From Apostichopus californicus (lineage: Eukaryota; Echinodermata; Holothuroidea; Aspidochirotida; Stichopodidae), in the NCBI GenBank assembly GCA_020650975.1, contig JAIPMN010011354.1:1-25920 (forward strand): a stretch of DNA of 25,920 nt, written 5' to 3'. Numbering within the stretch: the first letter of the stretch is position 1; each line of letters opens with the position of its first letter. Made by a program: the position numbers and the translations under genes. Positions 1 through 9,883 of the stretch are shown one piece after another. Below the pieces are notes generated by a model. That model was not told where the DNA came from, ran no database searches, and was given only the letters and a program-made list of their open reading frames with translations.

Positions 1-17
1 TATATATAATTACAATA

Positions 18-120
18 GTAGTGAGTTGGAAAATCAAGAACAGGGAAAAAACTTCCGGGATTCGAACCCGGGCTTCCCGCTTTATATGCGGACACCCTAA
101 CCAACTAGGCTATGGACGCA
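18..120 (-). mobile_element. tRNA-derived SINE (head plus short tail)
   Basis: Read on the minus strand, 120 to 55 looks like a tRNA. There is a box A (TAGCCTAGTTGG at 112-101), a 5-bp anticodon stem (92-88 with 80-76) around a 7-nt loop ATATAAA, and a perfect 5-bp T-arm (71-67 with 59-55) around TTCGAAT, which gives a box B. The loop would place ATA as anticodon, a Tyr-type that is rare as a real tRNA. The 5' side of the acceptor stem has no complement after the T-arm; the sequence instead runs into AAGTTTTTTCC and an unrelated tail (54-18). It is therefore a tRNA-like SINE head rather than a working tRNA. The same tail recurs at 370-410, which supports a repeat family. These internal boxes would act as a Pol III promoter. 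Confidence 0.65.
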
Positions 121-369
121 TATTGTATGTCCAGAGGTTCGAAACCAGTAAGGAAGGTCGTAATTTCACTGTAGGCATTTGACACCTATATCGAACAATA
201 CTAGTTCTGTTTTCGGTGACATATTTTGCCTTACTCTAGAGATCAAACATGATGCTAACCAAATCGAAATCATTTGTGATTCCTAAAGCCGGATCTCGAA
301 AGAGATACTTTGAACAGACTTTTGTTAATGAAATGGAGGGTAAACGACAAAGGCAAATGAATTGAAATC

Positions 370-410
370 GTAGTGAGTTGGAAAATCAAGATCAGTGAAA
401 AAACTTCCAG
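370..410 (-). repeat. Second copy of the SINE tail (5'-truncated)
   Basis: These 41 bases match 18-58 at 38 positions in the same orientation. The similarity continues weakly into the AATT-rich flank on the low-coordinate side and stops at the TA tract on the other side, so the tRNA head is missing. It is most simply a 5'-truncated SINE copy. A local duplication is also possible. Confidence 0.6.
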
Positions 411-412
411 CC

Positions 413-456
413 TATATATATATATATACTGTATATATATATATGTACACATATAT
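413..456. repeat. TA-rich microsatellite
   Basis: Two TA dinucleotide runs are separated by a short CTG interruption, followed by TATATTT. The tract abuts the truncated SINE tail. Short open frames crossing it encode only Tyr/Ile repeats and are not genes. Confidence 0.85.
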
Positions 457-2195
457 TTGCCTGCATTATGGAGCTAGATCTCCCCCTTTGTTCTCAAAGG
501 AAATTGACAGCAAAAGGTTTTCACATAATGTTTCTTTCTCATTTATTGGCAAATTATCAAATGAAAGGATATTTTTTTTCTACTTTTGACATGGACTTTA
601 TACTCATTAAGGAAGGTACTTTAAGCTCACGATTCATTATCTTGTCCAATTAAATCCCCAATTAAGCAGACAGTATCTTGGAAAATAGTGTAATGACGCC
701 TGGCAACGGTATCAGTGGACATGAAAGGGAACTCATATTCCTTAAAAACAAATGTATCATAAAAAGTAAATGATTAATTTTTTAAATTTTTAAAATTTCC
801 TGCCATAAAACATTGATGGTAACCTATATGAGAGTTATTGTCAATAAAACATTTTGGTTGCCTAGGTAACAGAGGTAGTTGTATAAATGTTACTAGGAAA
901 CCTTTCACATCCAGTTAACAGTAAACTGTAGAAATGAACTCTTTGTATCACATGCTAATTTACTAAATAGCTATAGCCCATGGTGATGAGGATTTTCATT
1001 AATATAGAGTTGTTGTTCAAATTGTGATATGAAAACATTTTTATATAAAATGTTTCATGTTTTATTGTTTCTTTGATGATTGATAAATGGAAAGGAACCT
1101 AATGTAGAGAAATAGATTAGAAATGCTCATTATGAAAATTTGTTTGTCATAAACAAATTTTTTACATAAAATGTGCGGAAGTAAAAACATTGCTTCGTCG
1201 TCATAACTGCAGTTTATATCCATCCATTTGGGAAATTTCTTGCATTATGCATTAGTGTCATAAATGGCATATGTATCATATATGCTTAATATAAAACCAG
1301 AGCTGTTTCCAATCCTCATTCTGAATTGATTTTATCCCTAGAGTCAGCATTTTATGTTCGTTTTAAGCATACTTATAAACACGGATGCCTATATAATGAC
1401 TGGCCTAAATCATTCCTCTAGTTTTGACAGGTCAATTTTCTCTTCTGCCTCCTCTTTTTATACCCGTCTCCCACACCGTTCCCATGCCACTGGTGTGAGG
1501 AGAAAGACATACTGTACAGTACATGTACGTATTGTACTGGTAATTGATGTCCACAGGAATTATTAAACCCTTGTGCAAAGAATGAGTAAATCAACAATTT
1601 TTTGTTTATCAATATGGTCTGAATGGACATACGCTTGTTTATAAAGCCCAATATAAAATGTTGGACTCTTAAGATATTAAATTGAATTGCAAAATTGAGT
1701 GATATGAATAACAGGCAGCCATGATATAGTAATAATAACATGCTTAATTTGGCTTTGAATTATTAAGCAACTATTTGTTCCTAGTGGCAGCAATTCCAAC
1801 CTCACAGAACATTGGTCTCATGGTCTGACTCCTGCAGTACCCACCCATCCCCTTTCCCCAATCCATATTTTACCTATACTGTGTATGTCAGGGTCACTGT
1901 ACCTTATTAAGTGAGTACTATGATATGTTCAAAATATATTTTGCAATTTACTTCGCTCCTCACTTACCTGTCTCTTCACAACCTTAGCACCTCATTCAAA
2001 AAGTGTCTGCACAATGCGTTTTCGTAGTGGATAGCAAATCTTACGGAAATTGCCCAGATACATTGGATTTTTACCTTATATATTTTGCAATTGATCACAT
2101 ATCCTTAGCTGACATGTTTCACCACATGTATGTTAATTAGTGAGAAATTAACTGTTTAGAATTCTAAATTCTTTTTAGAGCATGGTCTACATTGA
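457..2195. other. Unique AT-rich non-coding stretch
   Basis: No gene, RNA gene or element end was recognised on either strand. Open frames are short and AT-biased, with no matching splice sites. It contains one perfect 11-bp hairpin at 1135-1161 (AAAATTTGTTT, loop GTCAT) and short ACTGTACAGTACATGTAC alternations near 1510. Confidence 0.55.
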
Positions 2196-2256
2196 TACAA
2201 ATTCAAGTTCAAATACAAATTCAAATACAAACACAAATATAAGACAAATACAAATC
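2196..2256. repeat. Imperfect CAAATA/TTCAAA minisatellite
   Basis: A roughly 6-bp unit alternates between ATTCAA and ATACAA for about 60 bases, with interruptions (ACACAAATATAAGAC). It is simple-sequence DNA. The unit is obvious by eye, but the edges are not sharp. Confidence 0.7.
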
Positions 2257-2347
2257 ATAGATAAATGCATTGCCTTTCCATTGTTTGATTTTGAAATGTA
2301 GCATTTCCTCGTCCACATTAGGAACTTCATTCTAATGGGCATTGAGT

Positions 2348-2370
2348 ATCAATGATAGTGTATCATTGAT
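2348..2370. repeat. Perfect 10-bp hairpin
   Basis: ATCAATGATA, a 3-base spacer GTG and TATCATTGAT form a perfect stem. It lies alone in AT-rich DNA with no T-run or element end beside it, so no function is assigned. Confidence 0.5.
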
Positions 2371-2808
2371 TGATGAAAATCTGTGCCCAAAATCTGCTCC
2401 GAATTTGCATTTTGCGCTGAACCGGTGGCCATCTGATTGTGATATTACAGCAGAGCTTGTTAGCGGCCACCCTGGGAGATTGAGTCAAGGTTACGCATGA
2501 GCAGTCTCACCCACGAAAATGTTTTACAAAAGTTAATGTTCGTAAAACAGTTACTTTATTGACTCGAAGCTCTGGGATACGTGCTTCACTACGATCTCTT
2601 CCATAATTACAAACCAACCTGTATAACTCTGGTGAACAACCCATATATGGTATTTATGCTACTGGATAGGGCTGATATGACAGTGCCCTCTATTATGTTT
2701 GTGGTTGGAGAGCCCTATTGGCTAAAAATCAAGTTTATTGATGTGTTTGTTAGATTGAGGGGAAGTCTACAGTATAAGTTGAATAATTAACATGTTACAT
2801 TAATAACG

Positions 2809-3062
2809 CCCTGGTATTCAAACTTTCTTGGCTTAGGGACCCTACTTTTGATCTTCAAAATCTTGACGACCCTGACGGTGGTAGATATTGTGGCCTACCG
2901 TACCCGGAAGGCGTCCACAGGGAGGAGGTAAACCCCCCCCCTCCCCCTCTGATAAATATTTGATATGATAATATTGCAACTTTTACAACAGTATAATTCG
3001 CCAATTTCAGTTTTCTGTGGAGACCCTACAAAGGGTCATGACCCCATGTTAAATACCGGGTT
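2809..3062. mobile_element. Possible hAT-like non-autonomous element remnant
   Basis: The left side (CCTGGTATTCAAACTTTC, then CTTAGGGACCC and a CTTCAAAATC stretch) resembles the terminal pattern common in hAT-derived repeats of animals. The right side read inverted begins CCCGGTATTTAACATGGGG and also runs into GACCC, so the ends are roughly inverted copies. No clean 8-bp target duplication is visible and the inside has a C-run (2933-2941) and G-run (3071-3080). An open frame at 2965-3162 crosses these runs and is not credible as a gene. Confidence 0.35.
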
Positions 3063-3574
3063 GGGGGAGTGGGGGGGGGGCGTTACTGGATCAGCATGTG
3101 TGAACTACACAGAATGGAGCTTTGATGCCATGCAGAACCAGTGGGTTGTTGATGACTTGTGATATGCTCCACTGGGTAATGGTAATGAGGCAGGGAGATC
3201 TCTTAATTCCCATGTAGTACTGTACTATATTGTGCTATAGTACCTTATATATGTAACACGTATATGTCGCTTCTCTGTCATTGGTTGCACTTTCCACAGA
3301 TCTGATTTCCTTCTTTTTTTTTGTGGTGAATATACTAGTGTAAAACATATTTATGAGAGGGGGGGGGGTTTGGGGGGGGGGTGTAAATCGAATGCATGCA
3401 TGTGAAGGGCTCAATCATTTGCAGTGTGATATGATTGACTGAAGAGGCTTGTAGAGTTGAGAAGCATTTGTTGGAGGAGTTGTAACAGATGGATCATCAA
3501 AATAGGTCTGTGAAGTAATACATGTATGTACGGGACAAGAGAGTTTGAAGCTAGGGTATTAAGAGAAAATAAAC
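3063..3574. other. Non-coding stretch with two adjacent G-runs
   Basis: Apart from G-runs at 3071-3080, 3359-3368 and 3372-3381, I see no gene, splice-bounded exon or repeat here. The short open frames contain no recognisable motif. Confidence 0.5.
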
Positions 3575-3794
3575 TTAGTGATGTTTGTTTAAATTTGATT
3601 AAAACTATATATGAGGAAATATAAATTTTTGGTGACTACATATATTTTGGGAGACCTTCATACCAATGGTTAATTTGATAATAATTAGTGATTTTTGTTT
3701 AAATCTGATTAAAACTATATATGAGGCAATATAAATTTTTGGTGACTACATAGAATTGGGGAGACGTTCATACAAATGGTTAATTTGATAATAA
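3575..3794. repeat. 110-bp tandem duplication, two copies
   Basis: Copy 1 is 3575-3684 and copy 2 is 3685-3794, in direct tandem with exactly the same length and about 8 base differences. Shared landmarks are AAAACTATATATGAGG and TTTTTGGTGACTACATA. Only two copies are present and neither has an open frame throughout. It is a recent local duplication. Confidence 0.9.
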
Positions 3795-5780
3795 AGGGAT
3801 CTAACTTTGTGATTATCTGAAGGACTGTTAATAACAAAAGTGACAAAATACTCCAGATTTGACCATAATTCTATCCATCATCCTCCTCAGAATTTGTCAC
3901 TTGTTAAATATTTTTGTGAAGAAAATGCAGCCAAGGGTTATGACCTTAAGGTCAGTAGCGTTATGATGTGTACACAGTCAAGTTAGATACCTACAAATGA
4001 TATCTATGCACGATATTACCATGACATTAAAAACGAAGAAGCTGCAGGAGCTCCAAGAATAGCTGCAGCAGCTGCAAACTCCCTTGCAGCAATGCTGAAT
4101 CAATATCAAACAATGGATATTACCTCAGTATATACACCAGCTACAGTGACTATTATATGAAATATTGCATTGCCAACCAATTGTGTGAAACTGCATAGCA
4201 CAGTAATACATCCTACACTGCCTGGCTGCAGGAGCTGCAGCCCCATCTGTGTTGTGACAGTGCCTTGTCACAGTGCCTAAAAGTCAGGCCATCTGGAACT
4301 ATAAAGTGCCGTAAATGTTGGCACTAATTTAGAATGACAATGAAAGACGTAAAAATGTTAACGAAATTCGATATGGGCTAAGGCTCTACACAGTCTCAGA
4401 ACAAATATAGCCCAACAGGCTCCTGCTTTTGAGAAATTGCTGAGCACTGCCATTTTCTTTGCAAACTTTAGTAATTGATTAATCTGTTTCATAACCAATC
4501 TTTGATGAATTATCAATTGTGCTCAACACTGTCTAGGATATACTGTATAAAGTCTACATAAAGAAACACTATTCATAAACTATAAGTATACAGTCTGCAG
4601 ATAAATAGAAATTTGAGAATACAACGTCACAATCCTCCTCAACCTACTTTGGTCTCGTTTTTTCATAACTTCACTTGCTTTTATTTTGATTACTTTTATA
4701 TCGATTGTAAATGAACGAGAAAAGATGGACAGATATATTGATCTTACTGACCTGCAATGTAGATATTCTAGTGTGGACATGTACACAAATCTACAATATG
4801 TCTTACCCATTTGGTTCTTTTAATTTTTTTTTTTTTTTTAATTACTTGACAACTGATCTTGGCCTGTTGTTGAATGGAAAGCAATTTCCTGTCTGTATTA
4901 AACCTACAGTAGGTAGGTGCCATATGAATATGATTTCTTGCTATATTCTGGGAACGACAGATCGGCTCGGTATTATATTTCGGACACGTGCGCCGTTAAA
5001 CAGTTAATATTAGAAATTCGGTGTTATTCAATATCTCAAGGCAAGTGCCAATCTGATGATGAATTTTTGCATTGGTAAAGAAAGGACATGTTACTATGCT
5101 GTATGAAGTAACACCCCCATCAGGTTGATAAAAGTGTCTTATACAGTAGCCCTTTAAAGGTATTAGGTGGGTTTGCTTTATAAACGCAGTGGGTCATGTT
5201 GCAGTGTACATTGCAGACATATATACATGTATCAAGCCTGTAATTGTACTCAAAATTCAAATTCCTATTAGTTGCCTGTACTCATTGCTCTCATGGATTT
5301 TGTACTCAAAGTCAGTGGAATTGCCAAGGAAGGGGGGGGGTTTCAGGGGAGGGCATCAATACATAAAATATTTGCTGTCTCCCCTCACCAAAAAAAAAAA
5401 GTTGCTGTGTCCAAGAAAAAAAAAAAAATGAAAGGAAGGAAGCTAGAATTAAAAAACTCTTTGAATTTCTACCGAATATAATTTACTTTCGTCTACCCCG
5501 AAAATACAGCTGATTTGAAGCTGTATCATTTAAGTTCAGGAAACGATGACGTTTTTTTGTAAGTGAAATTTGTTATTACTGTTAGTAATTGTAAGTAACA
5601 TTTTGGTAAAGATGAAAGGTAATATAGCTGGTTTTGTAATCTATACACAGCCTTCAGGTAGGAAGTAGATATTTTAAAACTGATGCATTTACTCATACCC
5701 ATGTTCTCTAAATACTATTGTAATTTCCTCATCTGCAATAAGTATTTCACACTCTCTTCACCCCATCCCCTCTCTCCCCC
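3795..5780. other. Unique non-coding stretch, CTGCAG-rich near 4.05 kb
   Basis: No gene was recognised. GCTGCAGGAGCT occurs twice (4041 and 4225) within a CTGCAG-rich patch, and TGTGACA/TGTCACA form a short hairpin near 4253-4272. A palindrome TGACCTTAAGGTCA sits at 3941-3954. The longest open frame (4711-5007, plus) reads through a poly-T run as poly-Phe, lacks splice or family signals, and is treated as chance. A G-run lies at 5332-5340, with A-runs nearby. Confidence 0.5.
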
Positions 5781-6158
5781 CAGTGGCGGATCTAGGGGTA
5801 TTGGTCAGGGGGGTCGAGAATGGTCTGTAGGGGCGCTTTCGACACTATCTAAGCGGAGCGCCACCACAGGTTGGCGCGGAGCTTACAGAAAGTTTTTGAG
5901 TAAAGATACTCCCTAGATTGCCGGAAATTACCCTTTCCAGGCCTTGCTAATTTGCAGATAAACGAAGAATAAATAGGTGTCATCGCCAACAAAATGTGAC
6001 AAATGTCAATAGGTACTTAGCTAGATAAGAGCGCAATAAAAAAGTCAATAATCGCGAATAAGTAAAATGTGGTAAAAAGCTAAAAAGGGCGCCAGCAGTC
6101 CATTTGAGTCCGTCAGGGGGCATCCGCCCCCCCTGACTGTATGGACGCTCCGCCACTG
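5781..6158. mobile_element. hAT-type non-autonomous DNA transposon (MITE)
   Basis: The element starts CAGTGGCGGA and ends TCCGCCACTG, a perfect 10-bp terminal inverted repeat of the CAG...CTG kind seen in hAT elements. TCAGGGGGG recurs a little inside both ends. The flanks are TCTCCCCC and TCCCCCCC, which fit an 8-bp target duplication with one difference, although the C-rich context makes this less certain. At 378 bp it has no room for a transposase. Open frames over it (5683-5916 plus, 5980-6171 minus) are incidental. A strong hairpin-forming segment (GGGGGCATCCGCCCCCC) lies near the right end. Confidence 0.8.
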
Positions 6159-6336
6159 TCCCCCCCCCCACTTCCTACACGAACCATTGCTGTCTTGTAC
6201 TCACATTAAGTCAACACCCCTATTTCCTCACCAGCTTCCATACTGTTTGTCTATGCTCACTTGCTAAGTGCTGTAGTTTCCTCTGTGAATCCTTTCCATA
6301 TCCTTCACTGAACATTTTACATGGAAAATTGAAAGG

Positions 6337-6359
6337 ATTCTCACACGCAATGTGAGAAT
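6337..6359. repeat. Perfect 9-bp hairpin
   Basis: ATTCTCACA, loop CGCAA and TGTGAGAAT form a perfect short stem. No terminal-repeat partner or precursor-RNA-sized extension is visible. Confidence 0.45.
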
Positions 6360-7935
6360 GCTTTTATTTCTGCAGCTAGTGGAATTCAATTAATTTAGCT
6401 TAATTTTATGACAATGGAATAAGTAGGTCAGTGAGCTGAGTATAGCCTTGATATTTCTCATCAACAGTTTATAAATGAAGCTAGATGCATAGTTTGTGAC
6501 AGGCTAATTTAGTATGATCTTACAGCCTCTCTCTAGATTTGTAAAAGTTATACCTCCGTCATCAAATTCTCGTTTCTCATCTCAACTAATTGGTGGTGGC
6601 CGATGTTTGTTTCACTTTCCTAAAGTTTGAAGTGTATTTAAGAAACATGTATTTGTCGTAGAACTACATCCACGAGCCCATTAGCTTTTAAGGTCCATTC
6701 TTTCTCTTTTCTCTTTTTTCTTTAACCTAGATTTTTCACTTGATATAATATATCGACTTCTTCTTCATTGTCCTAGATTAAATTACTTGAAAACCTCTTT
6801 CAGTGTGCATGTAGAAGTAAACTCTCACGCTAGGGCAAAGTATCATACGAGGGTTTAAAGGGGAAACCTACGATCTAGTTTAGTGCAACTTATAATTTCT
6901 TAATATGATCAGATTTCATTATTTTTTTCTTCTTCCTTCAAAATCAACTATTATCTGACCACCTACACCCACTACAGTATTCCAAATTCGCTGGACATGG
7001 AAGTTGGTCAACGGGTCGGGAGGGTGCAGGGGCAGGGGGGCACACTGCTATGAATGTAGTAGTTAGATTTTAGTGCATATGATCAATGGTGACATTGGCA
7101 AAATACCCAATTAAACCAAAGAAGTTTTGGCATTCTGGTTACAACTGAACAATAGCGTTTCATCATATTTGAGGGAAGCAAACTCTCTTGTTCTCCTATA
7201 ACTTTTATTTTAAAATGTTTTCGAGTTAATGAGAGCGGCCAAAGGATGGTATTTCCTTACAGATTTTAGTATAAAATCAGATCATTGAGCCTATAGAGGT
7301 GGGGGGGGGGGAGGTGGGGGGGTTGGGGGAAGGGGAGTATTGTTGATACGCTGGAGGAGAAAACCTTCAAAGGTCATCAACCCCATATATAATGCATCCC
7401 GAGAATGCTGTGTAGGAACTGGATGCAAACTTTCACAAAGTTGCTTATAGAATGTGTTCCTCTTTTAATTATCCCTCTTTTATTCCTGTTTTATCCTTCA
7501 AATGTAAAATGTATATTTTGGACTGTATCCTTTTAAAGCAGCTCTCTGTCACAGAGTTGACCAAATCTAATCTACTTACTCAAAGTAAACTCTGAATATA
7601 TAGCATGGATAAATTGACTGAGAACGCTTCTTTAAGTATATACTGTAATATATCATCTTGTAGCAATTAACTTTAAATACCAAACTGTACTATTTATATA
7701 ATTCTTTGTCATCGTATACACCGCTGCCTGCATGGTTATATTATGTTACCTTGTTAGTAGTTTTTGTACCTTATTATGACATATCATTTGACTTTCAAGC
7801 AATAACAAAAAAAAAAGAGAAAAGAAAAGAATAAAGAATAAAGTAAAGACATTAAAACCAAAAAGGAATATTTTTCATATATGTTTTAAAATTTAAATAG
7901 TATATCCTGACAACACTTTCCAATGTATTATACAG
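6360..7935. other. Non-coding stretch with G-rich tract
   Basis: No genes are recognised. An 11-base G-run begins at 7301 inside a GGGGAGGTGGGGGG tract, and an A-rich AAAAGAAAAG patch lies near 7808-7862. TTTAAAGGGGAAACC near 6855 resembles a TTAA-element end, but no matching opposite end is seen downstream. Confidence 0.5.
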
Positions 7936-8135
7936 TCATTATGGGCAGCAGGCTGTACAAATTCATGTCCCAAATTGTTTCCTGTTTATTTGGACCTCTC
8001 AGACCACTGCTGGGGACTTTTATCTCAGTTCTGCATGGTCTAGCCGGATTTCTTTTTGGGCATTTTGGCCAATATTTCTATGAATGTAGTAAAACCCTTG
8101 CATGTTGCTCCCCTTTGATTTGTCCTGGGCCATGA
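7936..8135 (+). CDS. Possible terminal coding exon, unknown hydrophobic protein
   Basis: A pyrimidine-containing stretch ending TATACAG (to 7935) could be a splice acceptor. The open frame running on from an upstream in-frame ATG at 7923 ends at TGA 8133-8135. From the ATG at 7941 it encodes about 64 residues, beginning MGSRLYKFMSQIV, then alternating Phe/Leu/Gly segments (CLFGPLRPLLGTF, LAGFLFGHFGQYF) and ending in a Cys/Pro-rich tail. Codon use is mixed rather than AT-driven, and the hydrophobic pattern could be amphipathic helices or a membrane segment. I do not recognise a family. A chance open frame is quite possible, and an upstream partner exon is not visible. Confidence 0.25.
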
Positions 8136-8684
8136 CTCTGGTTGGCAGTGGATCCAGTCACTTTATAGAGAAGTTAAATGAGGGATTCTTCGTTTGGAAG
8201 GCAAGGTTACCTATGATACCTACCTTTCTCTTTCTCTATCACCATGGCCGCCTCCTTCCCCATCCTCCTTTCTGCGTCGACTAGTACTGTGTAATGATGT
8301 CCTCTTTACAGAGAGCCTGGAGTGGGAGGTGTTGTTCTAATGTTCCACCTGAAATCAATTATGTTGACTTGCTACCATGCAGGAGATGATGTCCGGCTGA
8401 ATTCTATTTGTAGAAATAAGTAGCACCAAATAACTCTTCTTTATACCTCCGGACTCGATATCCAGTGCACCCATTTAAAAATATGTTTTGCCTGTTCATC
8501 CTGTTATTTTATAATTTAGGCATTTTTACGATGACTTAGTTTTGAATTTGCATTGCAGATATCCTAACCCTGGAAGATTTCCCTAGAAAAAAAGTCCAGA
8601 GTATAGGCTCAGTGAGTCTGTGGTGGGGCTGAAATGACTTTGTGTTTTAGAGATGGGACATTATTGAATTACACAATAACTTAT
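8136..8684. other. Non-coding stretch, nothing recognised
   Basis: If the preceding open frame is a terminal exon, this would be its 3' untranslated region, but no well-placed AATAAA soon after the stop settles the matter. No repeats or element ends were found. Confidence 0.4.
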
Positions 8685-9054
8685 GGCCTTGTTCACATAA
8701 ATTGAGAACACAGGGGGCTCATGCTTTCCTTTGGGAATAAAAATGACCCAGGTGACATCCACATTTGAGAACAGGTGATTGGATCAAGCTAGTCACAATT
8801 ATCGTTAACAAACCCAGTAGCAGCTGCTATAGTTTAGTACTACAGTGTGTGTGCCTGTGTTTGTGTGTAAACGACTAACAGGAGACCTTGAGTCACATGA
8901 TTCCCTTGAGCGTTCACACCACATTCTGGATCGCACTTGTGGGAGATTAAGATTGCATGGTTTTGTTCCTGGTCAATCTCGCATCCACATATAGGAAGGC
9001 GATCGCCTTTGCGTTATCAGATCCCAACTTGCGTTCTCAAATGTGAATAAGGCC
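8685..9054. mobile_element. Miniature inverted-repeat element with GGCCTT termini
   Basis: The left end GGCCTTGTTCACAT followed by TTGAGAAC is mirrored by the right end, which read inverted is GGCCTTATTCACATTTGAGAAC. The terminal inverted repeat is therefore about 22-27 bp with a few changes and a small indel. The 370-bp body has no coding capacity. CACATTTGAGAAC recurs internally near 8760. Termini beginning GGCCTTGTTCA are common in Harbinger/Tourist-type and some hAT-type MITEs. No clear target duplication is visible (flanks TAT and AAA), so the superfamily stays open. Confidence 0.65.
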
Positions 9055-9275
9055 AAAGATGTGATTTACAAAATTCTGGGTCAAAGTCAAACACCACTCG
9101 TAAATTGTAATCGGAAGGCAACATGTCTTGGGGCATCTCCTATAGGATGACAAGGACAACAAGCTTTTTGGAGTCCTTGAAGTACATTTACTGTAAGTCA
9201 CCTGTGAAAAAAACATTTGATGGTCACAGAATTACTTTACTACTCTCCTATTGAATTTTAATTTCTTGCTCCTAG

Positions 9276-9421
9276 GAACAGAGGCACGGAGATGGGACTG
9301 AGCGAAAGCTTTACATCCGCAGACCTGAATCAAACGTACCCGCGACCACAGGCGAAAGCCACACAGCCAGAGCCTCTCTCGGCACTCCCAGAAGTTGGCA
9401 TGACATTAGAGAACTTCAAAG
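9276..9421 (+). CDS. Internal (or first coding) exon, protein unknown
   Basis: A pyrimidine-rich acceptor (TTTCTTGCTCCTAG, ending 9275) and a strong donor (AAAG|GTGAGT, at 9421/9422) bound 146 bases that are richer in G+C and CpG than the flanks. Two of three frames are fully open. One, starting at 9276, reads EQRHGDGTERKLYIRRPESN and ends TPRSWHDIRELQ; it carries a basic-x-Ser site (ARAS). The other, starting at 9277, contains ATG 9292 in a good context (G at -3, G at +4), begins MGLSESFTSADLNQTYPR and ends ALPEVGMTLENFK. MGLSES also fits the N-myristoylation consensus, which is interesting if this ATG is the start. Both look like disordered, Ser/Pro/Arg-rich sequence and I do not recognise a family. 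The sequence alone cannot choose the frame. The exon implies a plus-strand gene with large introns on both sides. Confidence 0.6.
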
Positions 9422-9611
9422 GTGAGTTTTCCACTTGTAATAGGAATTAATGTCAGAGTGTTGGATGTTTAATAGATTTGTTTGAAATAGTAATCAAGAG
9501 AGTCAAGAGTCAAGAGAGAAAATTTACATCTCTCCTAAACCCAAGTCACCATCGCTAAACCGTGTCTAGGTCGAATGATGCGGTGGGGAATCATTTTTGG
9601 AAAGGCAACAA

Positions 9612-9807
9612 TGTCCCCCCTGCCTCCCCAATGGAACCCCACCCCCTCTGGATGCAAATTTGTCCTACCTGCCACCCCCATGGAACCCCACCCCCTCTGG
9701 ATGCAAATTTGTCCCCCCTGCATCCCCCATGGAACCCCACCCCCTCTGGATGCAAATTTGTCCCCCCTGCATCCCCCATGGAACCCCACCCCCTCTGGAT
9801 GCAAATT
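9612..9807. repeat. 49-bp minisatellite, four copies
   Basis: Units are 9612-9660, 9661-9709, 9710-9758 and 9759-9807, each ending CTCTGGATGCAAATT after a C-rich half containing ATGGAACCCCACCCCC. Copies 3 and 4 are nearly identical; copies 1 and 2 vary at the TGCATCCCCC section. Because 49 is not a multiple of 3, the long open frames on both strands here change reading register from copy to copy and are artefacts of a stop-poor repeat. It lies about 190 bp into the intron after the 9276-9421 exon. Confidence 0.95.
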
Positions 9808-9836
9808 AAACTGGTTAAGTTGACAGAAACCTCCCT

Positions 9837-9883
9837 CCAGATTTCACTGGAGTGGTCACATTGTTTGGCTCACAATGATGAGT
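9837..9883 (+). repeat. Direct repeat, left copy (47 bp)
   Basis: It begins CCAGATTTCACTGGAGTGG, itself partly palindromic (CCAG...CTGG), and matches 10439-10485 at 44 of 47 positions. It lies just after the minisatellite and marks one edge of a roughly 555-bp unique insert. Confidence 0.85.

Noticed and set aside
55..120. Functional tRNA gene
   Set aside because: D, anticodon and T arms are plausible, but the acceptor stem has no 3' partner and the tail is that of a SINE.
3941..3954. TGACCTTAAGGTCA as a nuclear-receptor binding site
   Set aside because: A single 14-base palindrome in 26 kb with no promoter context; chance cannot be excluded.
6848..6875. Third TTAA element (TTTAAAGGGGAAACC)
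   Set aside because: No matching inverted end followed by TTAA was found downstream.
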